A DNA stretch of 64,000 bases from Actinomadura sp. WMMA1423 (GTDB taxonomy: Bacteria; Actinomycetota; Actinomycetes; Streptosporangiales; Streptosporangiaceae). Shown here one piece after another: positions 46,050 through 55,381 of the stretch; position 1 is the stretch's first letter, and each line of letters opens with the position of its first letter. The translations under genes were made by a program, and so were the position numbers. The stretch is taken from the NCBI RefSeq assembly GCF_006547145.1, contig NZ_CP041244.1, forward strand, positions 806,001 to 870,000, in the 5' to 3' direction. Under the pieces are notes generated by a model, which worked only from the letters and a program-made list of their open reading frames with translations, was not told the DNA's origin and did no database searches.

Positions 46050-49000
46050 TGGAGGCTCCGCCAGGTGATCTCGAACTCGGCGCCCGGGAGTCTCGACATG
46101 TCCTGACGGATGCGCTCGACGACCTGGTCCAGCCCTTCAGCGAGGACCTGGGCCTCCCCCGAGACACGGGCCGGGGGCGGCGGCGGTGGAGGTGGGGGCG
46201 GGGGCGGGTCGTCCATGAGGAGGGCGACTGTGGCCTGCTTGGCGTCGGCGAGCGCGGGCGCCAGCCGAGCGGCCTGCTCGTCGCGGCGGGCCACGGCGCG
46301 CAGCCGCTCCATGATGAGCTGTGCCGGTTCGGCCCGGTCGCCGCCACCCGCGGCGAGGTCCGACAACCGGTTCAACAACTGCCAGTCGGCAGCCGCGAGC
46401 GCCTCGGAGACCGGCTGCGCCTCGCGCAGCGTGACACCGAGCGCGACCGGCTGGACGGTCCCAAGGTCGAACCCGGAGAGCGCGCGGAGCAGCGGCGTGT
46501 CCTCCTGGCCGACAAGCGACTCGACGAGACGGTGCGCGGTGCGGGCCAGCGGCAGCCTGTCACCGACCGCCAGCCCGAGCAGATCCGCGTGCCGCTCCAG
46601 TTCGGTGACCAGCGCCGTGGTGTGCGGGAGTCGCAGACTGGCGGTACGGCGCACTTGGTCGGCCAGCGCATGCACCGACCGCGGGCTGCGCACCGGCGGG
46701 CGGGTCGCCTGGAAGACGTCATGGGCGCGCTTCCCTGCGGCCTCGAACTCCTCCGGCGAAGGAAGCTCCTGTGGCCGGAGTACGTAGTCGCCTGGGATGT
46801 TCTTCAGGTCGGGTTGCGGAACGATCTGCCCACCCCGCACCCACGCCCGCGCCCGCATCAGCGCGTACGCGCAGACGACCAGGTTGGTTACATCGGGGGG
46901 CAGACCAGGCTGCTCCTGCAGGATCCAACCGCGGACCTGCGTCACGGTGACGTCCCCAGAAGCCGCACCCGCCGCCGCCACGTGCCGGTCCAGCGCCATC
47001 GGCCAATTGTCGTTCAGGACGAGCGCGGCCTCCCCCATCGCGCCGAGGTCCAGGGGATTGACGATGTGGCGGATGACGGGGATTTCGACGCGCGGCGGTT
47101 CGTGCCGCCGGACGTCGTTCTCCATCGCCTGCTCGATGGCCGCGAGCGCAACCTGGAGGTCCTTGAGCCGGTAGGGAGCCTGCTTGCCGGACGGCGCGAA
47201 GTTGGGGTGCTTGGGGTAGCGGTGGTCGAGGAGCTTGCCGCAGATGTGTTCCAGCGCCGCGTCGAATCCGAGTGCGGCGGGCGGTCGAATGTCGACGGCG
47301 GCGTCCATGCCCATGATGTGCTGGTCGATCTGCTGCCCGATGTCGGCGTCGTCGTGCGCGGCGAGCCCGTATGCCTTCTTCAGGACGTCCTTGAGCCGGG
47401 TTTCGAGCGCGTTGCAGCGGCTCCCCAACTGGGTGCGGGCGTGGTAGCGGTCCTCGTCAGTCAGGAGCGGAGTCTGCTCGCGCAGCCGGTCGCGTTCGAG
47501 GATGTACTTGATGACGACCAACTCGCCCAGGTCAGACAGGCGGTCGTTCGACAGGAAGGAGGGCAGCCAGCACAGCGTGGACAGGTTCGCCCGGCGCGGA
47601 TCGGCGCGCAGTTCCTCTACGCGGTTGCGGTCTTCGGCGGGGCCAAAAACATCGTCGAACGGGTAGTCAACGATGACGCGCAGCGCGCCTGGTTCCTCAG
47701 CCGCGAACACGTCGGCGGACGTCTTCGGGTCGGCGACGTTCGCGAACACCAACTCCACGACACGGGACGTTCCGCGCCAGGTGATGGCGCGGCGACTGAC
47801 GAACGCGTCGCTGTCGCCCGCCTTCAACTCCTCCCAGAGCATCTCCTTGAGCAGGCGCCGCCGGGCCGCCTCATCGTCGACGTTGCGCACCGCGTCGAGA
47901 ATGCTCTTAGTGTCGACTCCGATGAGCGCGACGTCCACGGTGGGGTTGCCCTCGCCCTGCAGCCGAATCTCGCCGAACTCGCTGGCGAGATCACGCAGCG
48001 TCTTGTGCACGACCTCGCCCTGGCGTCCCGGCAGCATGGACGGGATCGATCCGTGGTTGAGGGCCGCGAGGCGCCCCGGATTGAGGGTTTTCAGAGCCGG
48101 AACATTCGGCACGAGCGCCTTCAGCATCAGCGTCTTCACGACCAGGTCGTCGGCCCGGAAGGCGTGCACGGGCGGCAGCTTCGCGGCCGCGTCCTCGTCG
48201 AGCCGGTGCCGGGCGAGCAGCCAGGGCCGCAGCCGCTGCAGGTAGAAGTTCTTCGCCTGGTCGAACTCCGAGCGCAGCTTGTCGCTGAACGGGTCGACGC
48301 CGCCGGTCAGCAGCACGTCGAAGATCGCACCGAGCGGCACGAGTTGCCCGGCGGGCAGGGTGTCGCGGTGGTCGACCAGCAACTGCAGCATCAGCTTCAG
48401 CGCCGTTCGCTCCCGCTGGAGGGCGCTGGAGATGTCGACCATAGTGTGCAAGAACGCCGGGCTGAACGGGTACACCGACCGGAACGCGGCCTGGTCGGTG
48501 CCGCCGCCCTGCGAGTCGAGCAGCGCCTCCCACACCTGCGCCTGCGTGCGGGTGATCCGCTCGAACCCGGCTTCGATCTCGGCACGGGCCTGCTCGTCCT
48601 TCGGCCGCAGCAACCGCTGCCGGACGACCTCGGGCAGGTTCGCGTCGGCGAGCCGGATGAAGTCGAACCGGCCGTCCCAGTGCTTGAGGGTGTCGAACAG
48701 CGAGGTCTGCTGCGCGCCCGCCACGTCCCGGCCCACGAGTTCGCGCAGGTCGCGCTGGCGCGGCACGAAGCTGATGATCGGCGCGGGCCGCCGCCAGTCG
48801 GCCGACTCGACGAGCTTGGCGACCATGCTGGCCTGCTCGGCGACGAACGCGGGCTTGGCGAGGTGGGTATTCAGCCACAGGACCAGCTCGTCCAGCAGGA
48901 GGATGAGGGCGTCGTAGCCGAGGACCTCCTTGGCGTGCCGGCTGATGATGGCGAGCCCCTCGTCCAGGGGGACGAAGGCGTCGGCGTCGCCGCTGACGGC

Positions 49001-49711
49001 CTGCCGGTAGGCGGCGAGGTGCGTGGCCAGCAGATCGGAGACGAGGTTCTGCCGTTTGGGATCACCGTGCGTCGCGTTCAGCGCGGCGTCGAGCGTCTCG
49101 GCCGTCCAGCCGGAGGCACCCCACTCGTCGTCCTCAGTCGCCGGTAGCCCATTGAGGAACGCCTCGTCCCCCATCGACGCCCGCAGCGCCCGCGCGTTCT
49201 CCAGCAGCAGGTCGTCCCGGTACACCGGAGCGGGGGACGCCTCCGGGTGGAGTTCGGCGACATGCTTGACATAGTCGCCGAGCACCGCCGACGCCAGCGT
49301 GGTGGACCCGCTCAGGTGGTAGGGCACCAGCAGGATCTTGCGGCCCCGCAGCCATCCGTCGTGCTTGTCGACGACGGGCCGCAGCAGTTCCTTGCTGCGA
49401 GCGTCCGGATCCTGCTGGATCAGTGCATGGAGCATCGCCATGAAATGGCTCTTGCCGGACCCGAACGACCCATCAATGTAGGCGGCGTGCGACGTGCCCG
49501 TTTCCACGGCCGACTGCACGATGCCGAGCGCCCGGTCGAACGACCCGGCGAGCTGCGGCGTGACCACGTACTCGGTCACAGTCCCGTGGTCGGCGATCCC
49601 GGCGGTCAGCTTCAGCACCAGATCCCCGGCGTGCACCCGCGCCGGGATGTCGATCAGGTCGCGCAGCAGCTTCGTCATCGGCTCTCTCAACTCGCGAAAC
49701 GTTCCGGTCAA
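46046..49711 (-). CDS. pglY: PglY, BREX type 2 P-loop ATPase
   Basis: 1221 residues, the large ATPase that takes the place of BrxC in type 2 BREX. Walker A is YIDGSFGSGKSHFMAMLHAL near residue 80-100 and Walker B is in GYDALILLLDELVLWLNTHL near 270. Near the C-terminus is a run of 12 prolines (DDPP..PPAR, about residue 1175) before the last 35 residues, an unusual flexible tether. It starts 9 bases after pglX and overlaps pglZ by 4 bases. Confidence 0.93.
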   Translation of the reverse strand: MTGTFRELREPMTKLLRDLIDIPARVHAGDLVLKLTAGIADHGTVTEYVVTPQLAGSFDRALGIVQSAVETGTSHAAYIDGSFGSGKSHFMAMLHALIQQDPDARSKELLRPVVDKHDGWLRGRKILLVPYHLSGSTTLASAVLGDYVKHVAELHPEASPAPVYRDDLLLENARALRASMGDEAFLNGLPATEDDEWGASGWTAETLDAALNATHGDPKRQNLVSDLLATHLAAYRQAVSGDADAFVPLDEGLAIISRHAKEVLGYDALILLLDELVLWLNTHLAKPAFVAEQASMVAKLVESADWRRPAPIISFVPRQRDLRELVGRDVAGAQQTSLFDTLKHWDGRFDFIRLADANLPEVVRQRLLRPKDEQARAEIEAGFERITRTQAQVWEALLDSQGGGTDQAAFRSVYPFSPAFLHTMVDISSALQRERTALKLMLQLLVDHRDTLPAGQLVPLGAIFDVLLTGGVDPFSDKLRSEFDQAKNFYLQRLRPWLLARHRLDEDAAAKLPPVHAFRADDLVVKTLMLKALVPNVPALKTLNPGRLAALNHGSIPSMLPGRQGEVVHKTLRDLASEFGEIRLQGEGNPTVDVALIGVDTKSILDAVRNVDDEAARRRLLKEMLWEELKAGDSDAFVSRRAITWRGTSRVVELVFANVADPKTSADVFAAEEPGALRVIVDYPFDDVFGPAEDRNRVEELRADPRRANLSTLCWLPSFLSNDRLSDLGELVVIKYILERDRLREQTPLLTDEDRYHARTQLGSRCNALETRLKDVLKKAYGLAAHDDADIGQQIDQHIMGMDAAVDIRPPAALGFDAALEHICGKLLDHRYPKHPNFAPSGKQAPYRLKDLQVALAAIEQAMENDVRRHEPPRVEIPVIRHIVNPLDLGAMGEAALVLNDNWPMALDRHVAAAGAASGDVTVTQVRGWILQEQPGLPPDVTNLVVCAYALMRARAWVRGGQIVPQPDLKNIPGDYVLRPQELPSPEEFEAAGKRAHDVFQATRPPVRSPRSVHALADQVRRTASLRLPHTTALVTELERHADLLGLAVGDRLPLARTAHRLVESLVGQEDTPLLRALSGFDLGTVQPVALGVTLREAQPVSEALAAADWQLLNRLSDLAAGGGDRAEPAQLIMERLRAVARRDEQAARLAPALADAKQATVALLMDDPPPPPPPPPPPPARVSGEAQVLAEGLDQVVERIRQDMSRLPGAEFEITWRSLQ

Positions 49712-49720
49712 GTATGCCGC

Positions 49721-52700
49721 CTAGCGCACCTTCCGGGGTCGTCCCCGCTTTGGCGGCGGCGGGCCCCACTGGAGGACGTCGTGCTCGGTGAGACCACGCT
49801 TGCGCATCATGTCAGCGGCGTAGGCCTCGAAGGCGTCCGCCGGGCTCTGCCCGTAGTCGGGGTCAATCTGACCGTGCCACTGCCTCAACCAGGGCAGCAA
49901 TTCCAGAAGCCCTGCCAGCAGCGGGTACGGGTCCCCGCCGTTCTCCAGGAGATCGACGAGCACCATGGCGCGTTCCTCATGGTTCCAGCCTGCCCATCCG
50001 AACAGCTGGTGTCCTGGATAACCGATGAACCGCTCGTTCGGAACATTCCAGCCGCCACGCTGTCTCCAGTAGCCGGGGCGCAGGAAGTCCTGGGGGACAT
50101 ACTTCGGCGGAACCGGGATGTCGAGCCGTCGCCCCTGCTCATCCTCCGCTCGTTGAAGCGCCCATACTTCAAGCCACCGTTCGTGTTTCTTCAGACCTCT
50201 TGGACTACGGAGATACAAGGCCGCGACATAGGGGAGCTGATGCTCGGCCAGGAGTTCCTTCACGACCGCACACGGATCCATCCCGGGACTGCACAATTCG
50301 ATTGCCTCGAATATGTCTGACCTATGCCGAAGCAGATCGGTGAGCTGCTCAGCCGTGCGCGGAGCCGCTCGGCCTTCCGAAAACCACAGGTCACGGTCCT
50401 CTAGTTGGTCGAGGAGCCATTCGCGGACAGCCTTGTCGCGCAAGGCATCCCAACCCTGCGTCGCCCATCTCCGTTTGAAGTCCGGACGTTCCAAGAACCC
50501 AATCGCTTCATGATTTTCGATCAACTCGATGCGGTGCAGTATCCGCTCACGATAGTCGTCGGACCAGCGTTCAGGCACTTCCAGCACCGGTTGCACACCA
50601 TGCCTTTCGAACCATGTGCTGCCCGCCTGCCCCTGCGCCATTTTCCGTGCCAGGACGATTTCGAACGCCCGCTCACCGGCATCGATTTCCGGGACGTGCT
50701 CCGGGTCAAGTGGAATTTCTTCGTCCGGGGAGATGCCGTAACGTGCATAGACTTCCCAATCGAGCTCCTCCTGCAGCGCGATCATCCTCCCCCTCAGGCC
50801 GGCCCACCGGTCGCGCGCTTCGGCCGAGGCGAGCCGGGCCGGCCGCCCGGACCTTTGGAGGACGGCCTCGGGCAGGCAACGCGCGAGCTCTTGCGCCGTG
50901 GCATGGAGTGCTTCAGCGTACGCCGACCAGCGCGCACCCACGGCACGTTCGGGCGGCAGCGGCAACTTCCCCAGCCACGTGGAGGTGAACTCGTAGAAGG
51001 CACTCCACGGTTCGCCGGTTCCAGACGGCCCCCCTCCCTGCCGACCCTTGGAATGGCTGTGCTGCTTGAGCCAGAACGCGACCGCCGAACTGTTGAGCAC
51101 CGCCGCGAGTTGGATCACTTCCTGTTCTGACGCCGTGCCGAGCAGCCTGATCACCGGTGCCGAGTTGAGCGGCATCACCGCCTCGTCCGCAAGGATCGCG
51201 AAACTCGGATGAGTCGCCACCCACGGGAAGGTGATGGACCAGGGATGCGCCGCCCGGTCCAGCGTCAGATGGTGCCACTCGTACCAGCTTCGGCCCGCCT
51301 TCTCGAACGTCTGGCCGGAGAAGTTGATCCGGTTCCTCAGTACCGTCCGGTAAGGCCAGAGCCGCCGGAAGTGGCCGGGAAAGTCGCCGATCGGCGCCCA
51401 CCGATTTCCCTCTTCGGGGGCGGCATGCGGCAGAAACGCCTGCCGCTCGGGCGTGACCACCCAGTCCCGCACTTCCGAGCCGGTAAACACGTGCACGAGT
51501 GGCCGGGTCTCCACTCCCGCCCGCCGCCAGGATGCCCCAGGTGCGGTGAACACATCATCCGCGCCCGTGCTCGCGACATATCCGATCCGCAGTACACGGT
51601 CGGCCAGGCGCCCGCCCTCGCCCATCGTGCGAAGCAGGTCGGACGTTGCCGGATCGGCCAGGTTCCAAGGAAACCGGGCCATTTCATCGCGGGGGACGGA
51701 TACGGCCTGCGTCCACTCGTCGGACACGTCCGCCCCGTCCACGTGGTCCCGAATCGACTGCCAGACCCGCCCCTCGCCGGGCCTCTCCGGCGCGGCGGGC
51801 TCCCCTCGCACTCCGATCACGGTAAGCACCGTCCCGCCGGGGTGGGGGAAACGCTGCCTGCCGAAGATCACGGCGGTCGGCGTCCCATGTCCTGGGATGT
51901 AGGCACCGGACGTGTCGATCACATGCGTCAGGTCCACCGTGGGCAGAAATTCCTCGATCAGTTTCCTGCCGAACTCCCGCTTCATGAATGCGTTCGCCAC
52001 GAGCAGGCCAACGTGTCCGGCCGCGCGAGCCTCGCCAGCCTTTCCGGGCTTCTTCGCGAGCCCGAAGAAGCGCTCGACAAAAGGCACAGCGAGAGAGAAC
52101 GCCCCCGTACACGATCGGTAGGCCCGTCGGTACGTCAAGGCCTCGACCTTGTCCTTGGGAGTGATGTACGGCGGGTTGCCGACCACGACGTGATAGCTTT
52201 CCGCGCCGAGCAGGTCGTACAGCCGGACGTATTCGCCGATGTCTTCGGTTGGGAACATGAGCGGCTCGTCGAACAGCGCATCCTGAACCTCAGGCGCCCC
52301 GCGGCCGTGAAGTAGCGAGTCGCCTGTCGCCACGACCAAGGGGAGACGAGGGGCGTCTGCCAGTGTGGAGATGTCCCCAGCCTTCATCGCGGCGACGAGA
52401 AGACGGAAACGAACGATGTTGGTGGCGAACGGGTTCTTGTCCGCACCGTGCACCGACAGCAGCGTCCGGCGGATCAACTCCCATACGTCGGTGTCAGGTT
52501 CGGCCTTCCGCCATCTGCCCAGGACGCGCTGGAAGGCGCCGAGCACGAAGTGACCCGAACCGCAGACGGGATCGATCAGGCGTAGGCCCTCCAGTCCGAA
52601 CTGGTCGGTGGCGGGTTCCAGCGTGTGGTCGAGGATGAACTCCTCAACGAACTCCGGCGTCTGCAGCAGCGCATACGTCTTCTTCGCATGCTCCGACAGT

Positions 52701-53266
52701 CCCTCATAGAGATCACCCAGGAGGCGGGTGTCCCACCCGGGCTCGGTGAAGTCGTGGACGACCTCGCCGCCTTCACCGCGCCGGCGCCAGAACGCGAGCA
52801 GCGACTGGGCGTCGTGGTGCGAGATCTCGATCTGCCACATCGGATTGTGGGCCTCGTCGAACAGCTTTGCGGCGGCCGGGGAGCGCGACATCTCCGCGAA
52901 CCCTGCCTGGAGCCAGTCCCGGTCGGTGTCGTGCGGATGCTGCCGGATGTACTCCGCCTGCCGCTCCTGCGCGAGGTCCAGCCGCTCCCCCGGACCCGCC
53001 AGGAACGGCATCTCGATCAGGCCGTTGTCCTCGCAGAACCGCAGGAACACCGTCCCGAGGATCCATGCGACCGCAGTCTGCCCTGTCTGATCGTCCAGCC
53101 ACGATTCATACGTGGCCGCCGTCCGCCGCGCCTCGCGCGCGCGCCGCCACTCCTCTTGCAGGCGTCCACGGGTGCCGGTGTCCTCCGTCGCGCGCTCCCG
53201 CAAGCCGTACTCCAGGCCCGCGACCTGCTTTTTCAGGTCGGCGAGCAGGGCAGCCCGGTCGATCAC
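49721..53266 (-). CDS. pglX: PglX, BREX N6-adenine DNA methyltransferase
   Basis: 1181 residues. SAM-binding motif IDPVCGSGHFVLGAFQRVL near residue 230 and catalytic NPPY (VVVGNPPYITPKDKVEALT) near 355. N-terminal TYESWLDDQTGQTAVAWILG is a family block, and the long C-terminal part should carry target recognition. PglX methylates host DNA at a non-palindromic motif, marking self in BREX. First gene of the operon; no pglW kinase gene lies in the 730 bases upstream or elsewhere in the window. Confidence 0.95.
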   Translation of the reverse strand: MIDRAALLADLKKQVAGLEYGLRERATEDTGTRGRLQEEWRRAREARRTAATYESWLDDQTGQTAVAWILGTVFLRFCEDNGLIEMPFLAGPGERLDLAQERQAEYIRQHPHDTDRDWLQAGFAEMSRSPAAAKLFDEAHNPMWQIEISHHDAQSLLAFWRRRGEGGEVVHDFTEPGWDTRLLGDLYEGLSEHAKKTYALLQTPEFVEEFILDHTLEPATDQFGLEGLRLIDPVCGSGHFVLGAFQRVLGRWRKAEPDTDVWELIRRTLLSVHGADKNPFATNIVRFRLLVAAMKAGDISTLADAPRLPLVVATGDSLLHGRGAPEVQDALFDEPLMFPTEDIGEYVRLYDLLGAESYHVVVGNPPYITPKDKVEALTYRRAYRSCTGAFSLAVPFVERFFGLAKKPGKAGEARAAGHVGLLVANAFMKREFGRKLIEEFLPTVDLTHVIDTSGAYIPGHGTPTAVIFGRQRFPHPGGTVLTVIGVRGEPAAPERPGEGRVWQSIRDHVDGADVSDEWTQAVSVPRDEMARFPWNLADPATSDLLRTMGEGGRLADRVLRIGYVASTGADDVFTAPGASWRRAGVETRPLVHVFTGSEVRDWVVTPERQAFLPHAAPEEGNRWAPIGDFPGHFRRLWPYRTVLRNRINFSGQTFEKAGRSWYEWHHLTLDRAAHPWSITFPWVATHPSFAILADEAVMPLNSAPVIRLLGTASEQEVIQLAAVLNSSAVAFWLKQHSHSKGRQGGGPSGTGEPWSAFYEFTSTWLGKLPLPPERAVGARWSAYAEALHATAQELARCLPEAVLQRSGRPARLASAEARDRWAGLRGRMIALQEELDWEVYARYGISPDEEIPLDPEHVPEIDAGERAFEIVLARKMAQGQAGSTWFERHGVQPVLEVPERWSDDYRERILHRIELIENHEAIGFLERPDFKRRWATQGWDALRDKAVREWLLDQLEDRDLWFSEGRAAPRTAEQLTDLLRHRSDIFEAIELCSPGMDPCAVVKELLAEHQLPYVAALYLRSPRGLKKHERWLEVWALQRAEDEQGRRLDIPVPPKYVPQDFLRPGYWRQRGGWNVPNERFIGYPGHQLFGWAGWNHEERAMVLVDLLENGGDPYPLLAGLLELLPWLRQWHGQIDPDYGQSPADAFEAYAADMMRKRGLTEHDVLQWGPPPPKRGRPRKVR

Positions 53267-53381
53267 TCAGTGTCTCCTCGCCATCGTCGCCGTCCCGCAC
53301 GAGGTCCGCCTGACGTCACGTCACCCTAGTCGGGGCGGCAGGCAGGGCGTGGGGGGCACGCCGGTCTTCAAAAAACATAGT

Positions 53382-53410
53382 ACGTGTTAGCGGATCCGGA
53401 GGTATCCTCC
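53382..53410. repeat. Repeat R1: ACGTGTTAGCGGATCC plus GGAGG-TAT-CCTCC hairpin
   Basis: A 16-base word (53382-53397) followed directly by a 5-bp palindrome (53398-53410). A second copy lies at 53509-53533. Between the divergent pglX and the HARP-like gene, it could be an operator or a boundary signal. Confidence 0.5.
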
Positions 53411-53508
53411 TATGCGTGGGCGGCACAGTGCCGTCGCGTGAGCACCTCTCCGTCACCTCAACCCAGGCAACCATCCCGCGCAGACGACCGCCCTCGAATA
53501 TTCTCCAT

Positions 53509-53533
53509 GCGTGTTAGCGCATCCTCCTGGAGG
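53509..53533. repeat. Repeat R2: GCGTGTTAGCGCATCC plus CCTCCTGGAGG
   Basis: Matches R1 at 14 of 16 bases and again has an inverted GGAGG/CCTCC pair behind it. The GGAGG here is the ribosome site of the following gene, so this hairpin could hide it from the ribosome. A protein or RNA-based control is possible. Confidence 0.5.
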
Positions 53534-53539
53534 TTTCCG

Positions 53540-54187
53540 ATGACCCGCTCGGTGCTCCGCATCGACACGAAGATCGTCTTTCGGTTCGGCTACTCCCTGC
53601 GGCTCAACGAGACGCTCAAGGCAGCGAGCGGACACCGCGTCCGGTGGGACCGCGGGCTGCGCGCCTTCACGCTCCCGGTGTCCGACCTCGCGCACGACCC
53701 GCGGCTGCGGGCCTCGATCCACGGTTTCATCACCGGGAACGGTTTCGAGGCCGAGGCAGCGGTGCTGTTCCTCCTCCGGGCCGCTCCCCGCCCTTCCTGG
53801 ATCGGCCCGTGGGAGACCGCTTCCGGTTTTCGTCCGGAGGTGTCACAGGAGGCAGAGCGGTTCGGCGCGTCCGGTCCCGTGGACCGGAACCGGCGGAGCG
53901 CTCCCCGCGATGGTTCCGGCGGCCCGTGCGAGGACTGCGCGGCGTGGCGGGGAACGACGGACGATGGGCACGCCCGGCAGGCTGCCGCGTCCGGCGGCGA
54001 CGGGCAGGGCCGCCGGCTCGACCGCTGGGAGTCGGCGCTGCGGCGGATGCTCGGTGTCATCGATGCGCTCGACACCCTGCTTCGCCGCATGTGGCGGATG
54101 CCCGCCGTGTACTACGTGCTGCTCCTGATCGCCCTCCTCGTCTTCGCCCGCTTCCCGGAGCTGCGGAACGCCATCATCGCCCCGTGA
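53540..54187 (+). CDS. Small membrane-anchored protein with HARP-like N-terminus
   Basis: 215 residues from ATG 53540 with GGAGG 6 bases upstream. The N-terminal 45 residues (RIDTKIVFRFGYSLRLNETL, KAASGHRVRWDRGLRAFTLP) resemble the HARP/substrate-recognition fold seen in SMARCAL1-like helicases (pattern F.Y...L...LK...G.RWD...TLP). The middle is low-complexity and Gly/Arg-rich. The C-terminus has a membrane helix, VYYVLLLIALLVFARFPELR. I do not recognise a family. Its position divergent from the BREX operon, with shared repeats, suggests a possible accessory role. Confidence 0.55.
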   Translation: MTRSVLRIDTKIVFRFGYSLRLNETLKAASGHRVRWDRGLRAFTLPVSDLAHDPRLRASIHGFITGNGFEAEAAVLFLLRAAPRPSWIGPWETASGFRPEVSQEAERFGASGPVDRNRRSAPRDGSGGPCEDCAAWRGTTDDGHARQAAASGGDGQGRRLDRWESALRRMLGVIDALDTLLRRMWRMPAVYYVLLLIALLVFARFPELRNAIIAP

Positions 54188-54208
54188 CTCCGCCCTGCCC
54201 ATGACGAG

Positions 54209-54775
54209 TCATCGGTTCCCGTGCTTGTAGGTGTGGTACTCGGCGGCCAGGTGGTCAGTGTCCAGCGAGGGCCACTGGGTGAGGGCGCCGGTGTGGCGGT
54301 CTACGACGAGCATGCCGTCGGGGGTGTCCGGATGGGGCGTGGGGCGGGCGATGAAGCCCTCGTCGAAGGGTTCGATGGAGAGGAGGACGGGGCGGGCCGC
54401 CGCCCGGGTGTACCAGGCATCGGCGCGGCGCCAGGCTTCGGCACGGTCGACCAGACGGCTCTGCAGCCCGTAGGCGGCGAGGGCGTCGGAGATCGCGCGA
54501 ACCGTCCGGCAGCGGCCGGTGCCGCAAGCCGCGCAGACGGGCCGCTCGTGGCGGTCGCGCTCGGACCGGTGGACGGTGAGGACGGTGAACAGCGCCGCGG
54601 AGGTCCCCAGCGTCAGCATGCGGGCCGAGCGCAGGAACGCCGCACTGTGCGAGTCGAGGACGGCGGAGTTCGCTCCGGCGAGCCGGTCCAGGGCGTCCGG
54701 ATCCGCGCGCATGGCGTAGGTCATCGCGGACCGTACCTGGCCGACCGTCCATTCGCGCAGGTCGTGGCCGCTCAC
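54209..54775 (-). CDS. Conserved hypothetical protein with a Cys motif
   Basis: 188 residues. The centre contains VCAACGTGRCRTVRAISDAL, a Cys-x2-Cys-x4-Cys cluster, and the end is DGMLVVDRHTGALTQWPSLD, which looks like a short YrhB-like tail. No enzyme motif is visible. It starts at the 3' end of the ATPase gene (ATGA overlap) and is expressed with it. Similar ATPase-plus-hypothetical pairs are common next to XRE/DUF397 regulators in actinomycetes; the role is unknown. Confidence 0.65.
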   Translation of the reverse strand: MSGHDLREWTVGQVRSAMTYAMRADPDALDRLAGANSAVLDSHSAAFLRSARMLTLGTSAALFTVLTVHRSERDRHERPVCAACGTGRCRTVRAISDALAAYGLQSRLVDRAEAWRRADAWYTRAAARPVLLSIEPFDEGFIARPTPHPDTPDGMLVVDRHTGALTQWPSLDTDHLAAEYHTYKHGNR

Positions 54776-55205
54776 GCCGCCTCGCCCAAGGTCGTGCCGA
54801 AAAGGGCCGCAACCGTGCGGGAGTGGTCGTTGCCGAACCAGCCCCAGCCGGTGGCCAGGAGGGAGACGGTCCGCAGGCCTCGACCGGACTCGGCGTCCTC
54901 GACGGCTTCGATGACGGAGGGCTCGGATGGGGCGCCCTCGTCGGTGACGGCGATGGCGACCGCAGCACCCCAGCGGGTGATCTCGACGGTGAAGGTCCCG
55001 CCGGCTGGCCGGACTTGGTGTGCCGCAGAGCGTTCACCACGAGTTCGTCGACGGCGAGGAGCACCTCGTCGAGCAGCGGGCAGCCGTCGAGGAGCATCGT
55101 GGTGAAGCGGCGGGCGGCGCGGGCCTGGACGAGCTCGCCGGGGAAGGCGCGCCGCCACCGCTGCGCGGTCTCGGGGACGGACAGTGTGGGAATCGGATGG
55201 GACAT
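54772..55205 (-). pseudogene. Anti-sigma-type (HATPase_c) ATP-binding protein with a frameshift
   Basis: From ATG 55205 the frame reads MSHPIPTLSVPETAQRWRRA, then LLDEVLLAVDELVVNALRHT (N-box of RsbW/SpoIIAB-like kinases). Near 55007, in the CCGGC-GGGACC run, one base must be added for it to continue as GTFTVEITRWGAAVAIAVTD, then ESGRGLRTVSLLATGWGWFG (G-boxes). As read, the protein breaks between the N-box and G-boxes. Either an assembly error in a GC run or an inactivated regulatory ATPase. The next gene overlaps it by 4 bases. Confidence 0.8.
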
Positions 55206-55381
55206 AGGTCCCTCAGCGCGTCGTGGCCGGTTCGTCATCGTGCGTGTTCATCGTCACACCAGGCACCGGCGATCACACGGGAAATCCCAGGTCAGCCAAC
55301 TGATTCGCACGCCTGCGGCATGCACGTCGTCCAGCTGGGCCTTACATGGCCCGCACGTTCACGAGAGGAACGTTCTCCGGC

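Noticed and set aside
43665..49147. Very long plus-strand frames antisense to pglZ and pglY
   Set aside because: Mirror frames with His/Arg/Gly-rich composition; the minus-strand genes have clear catalytic motifs and coupled starts.
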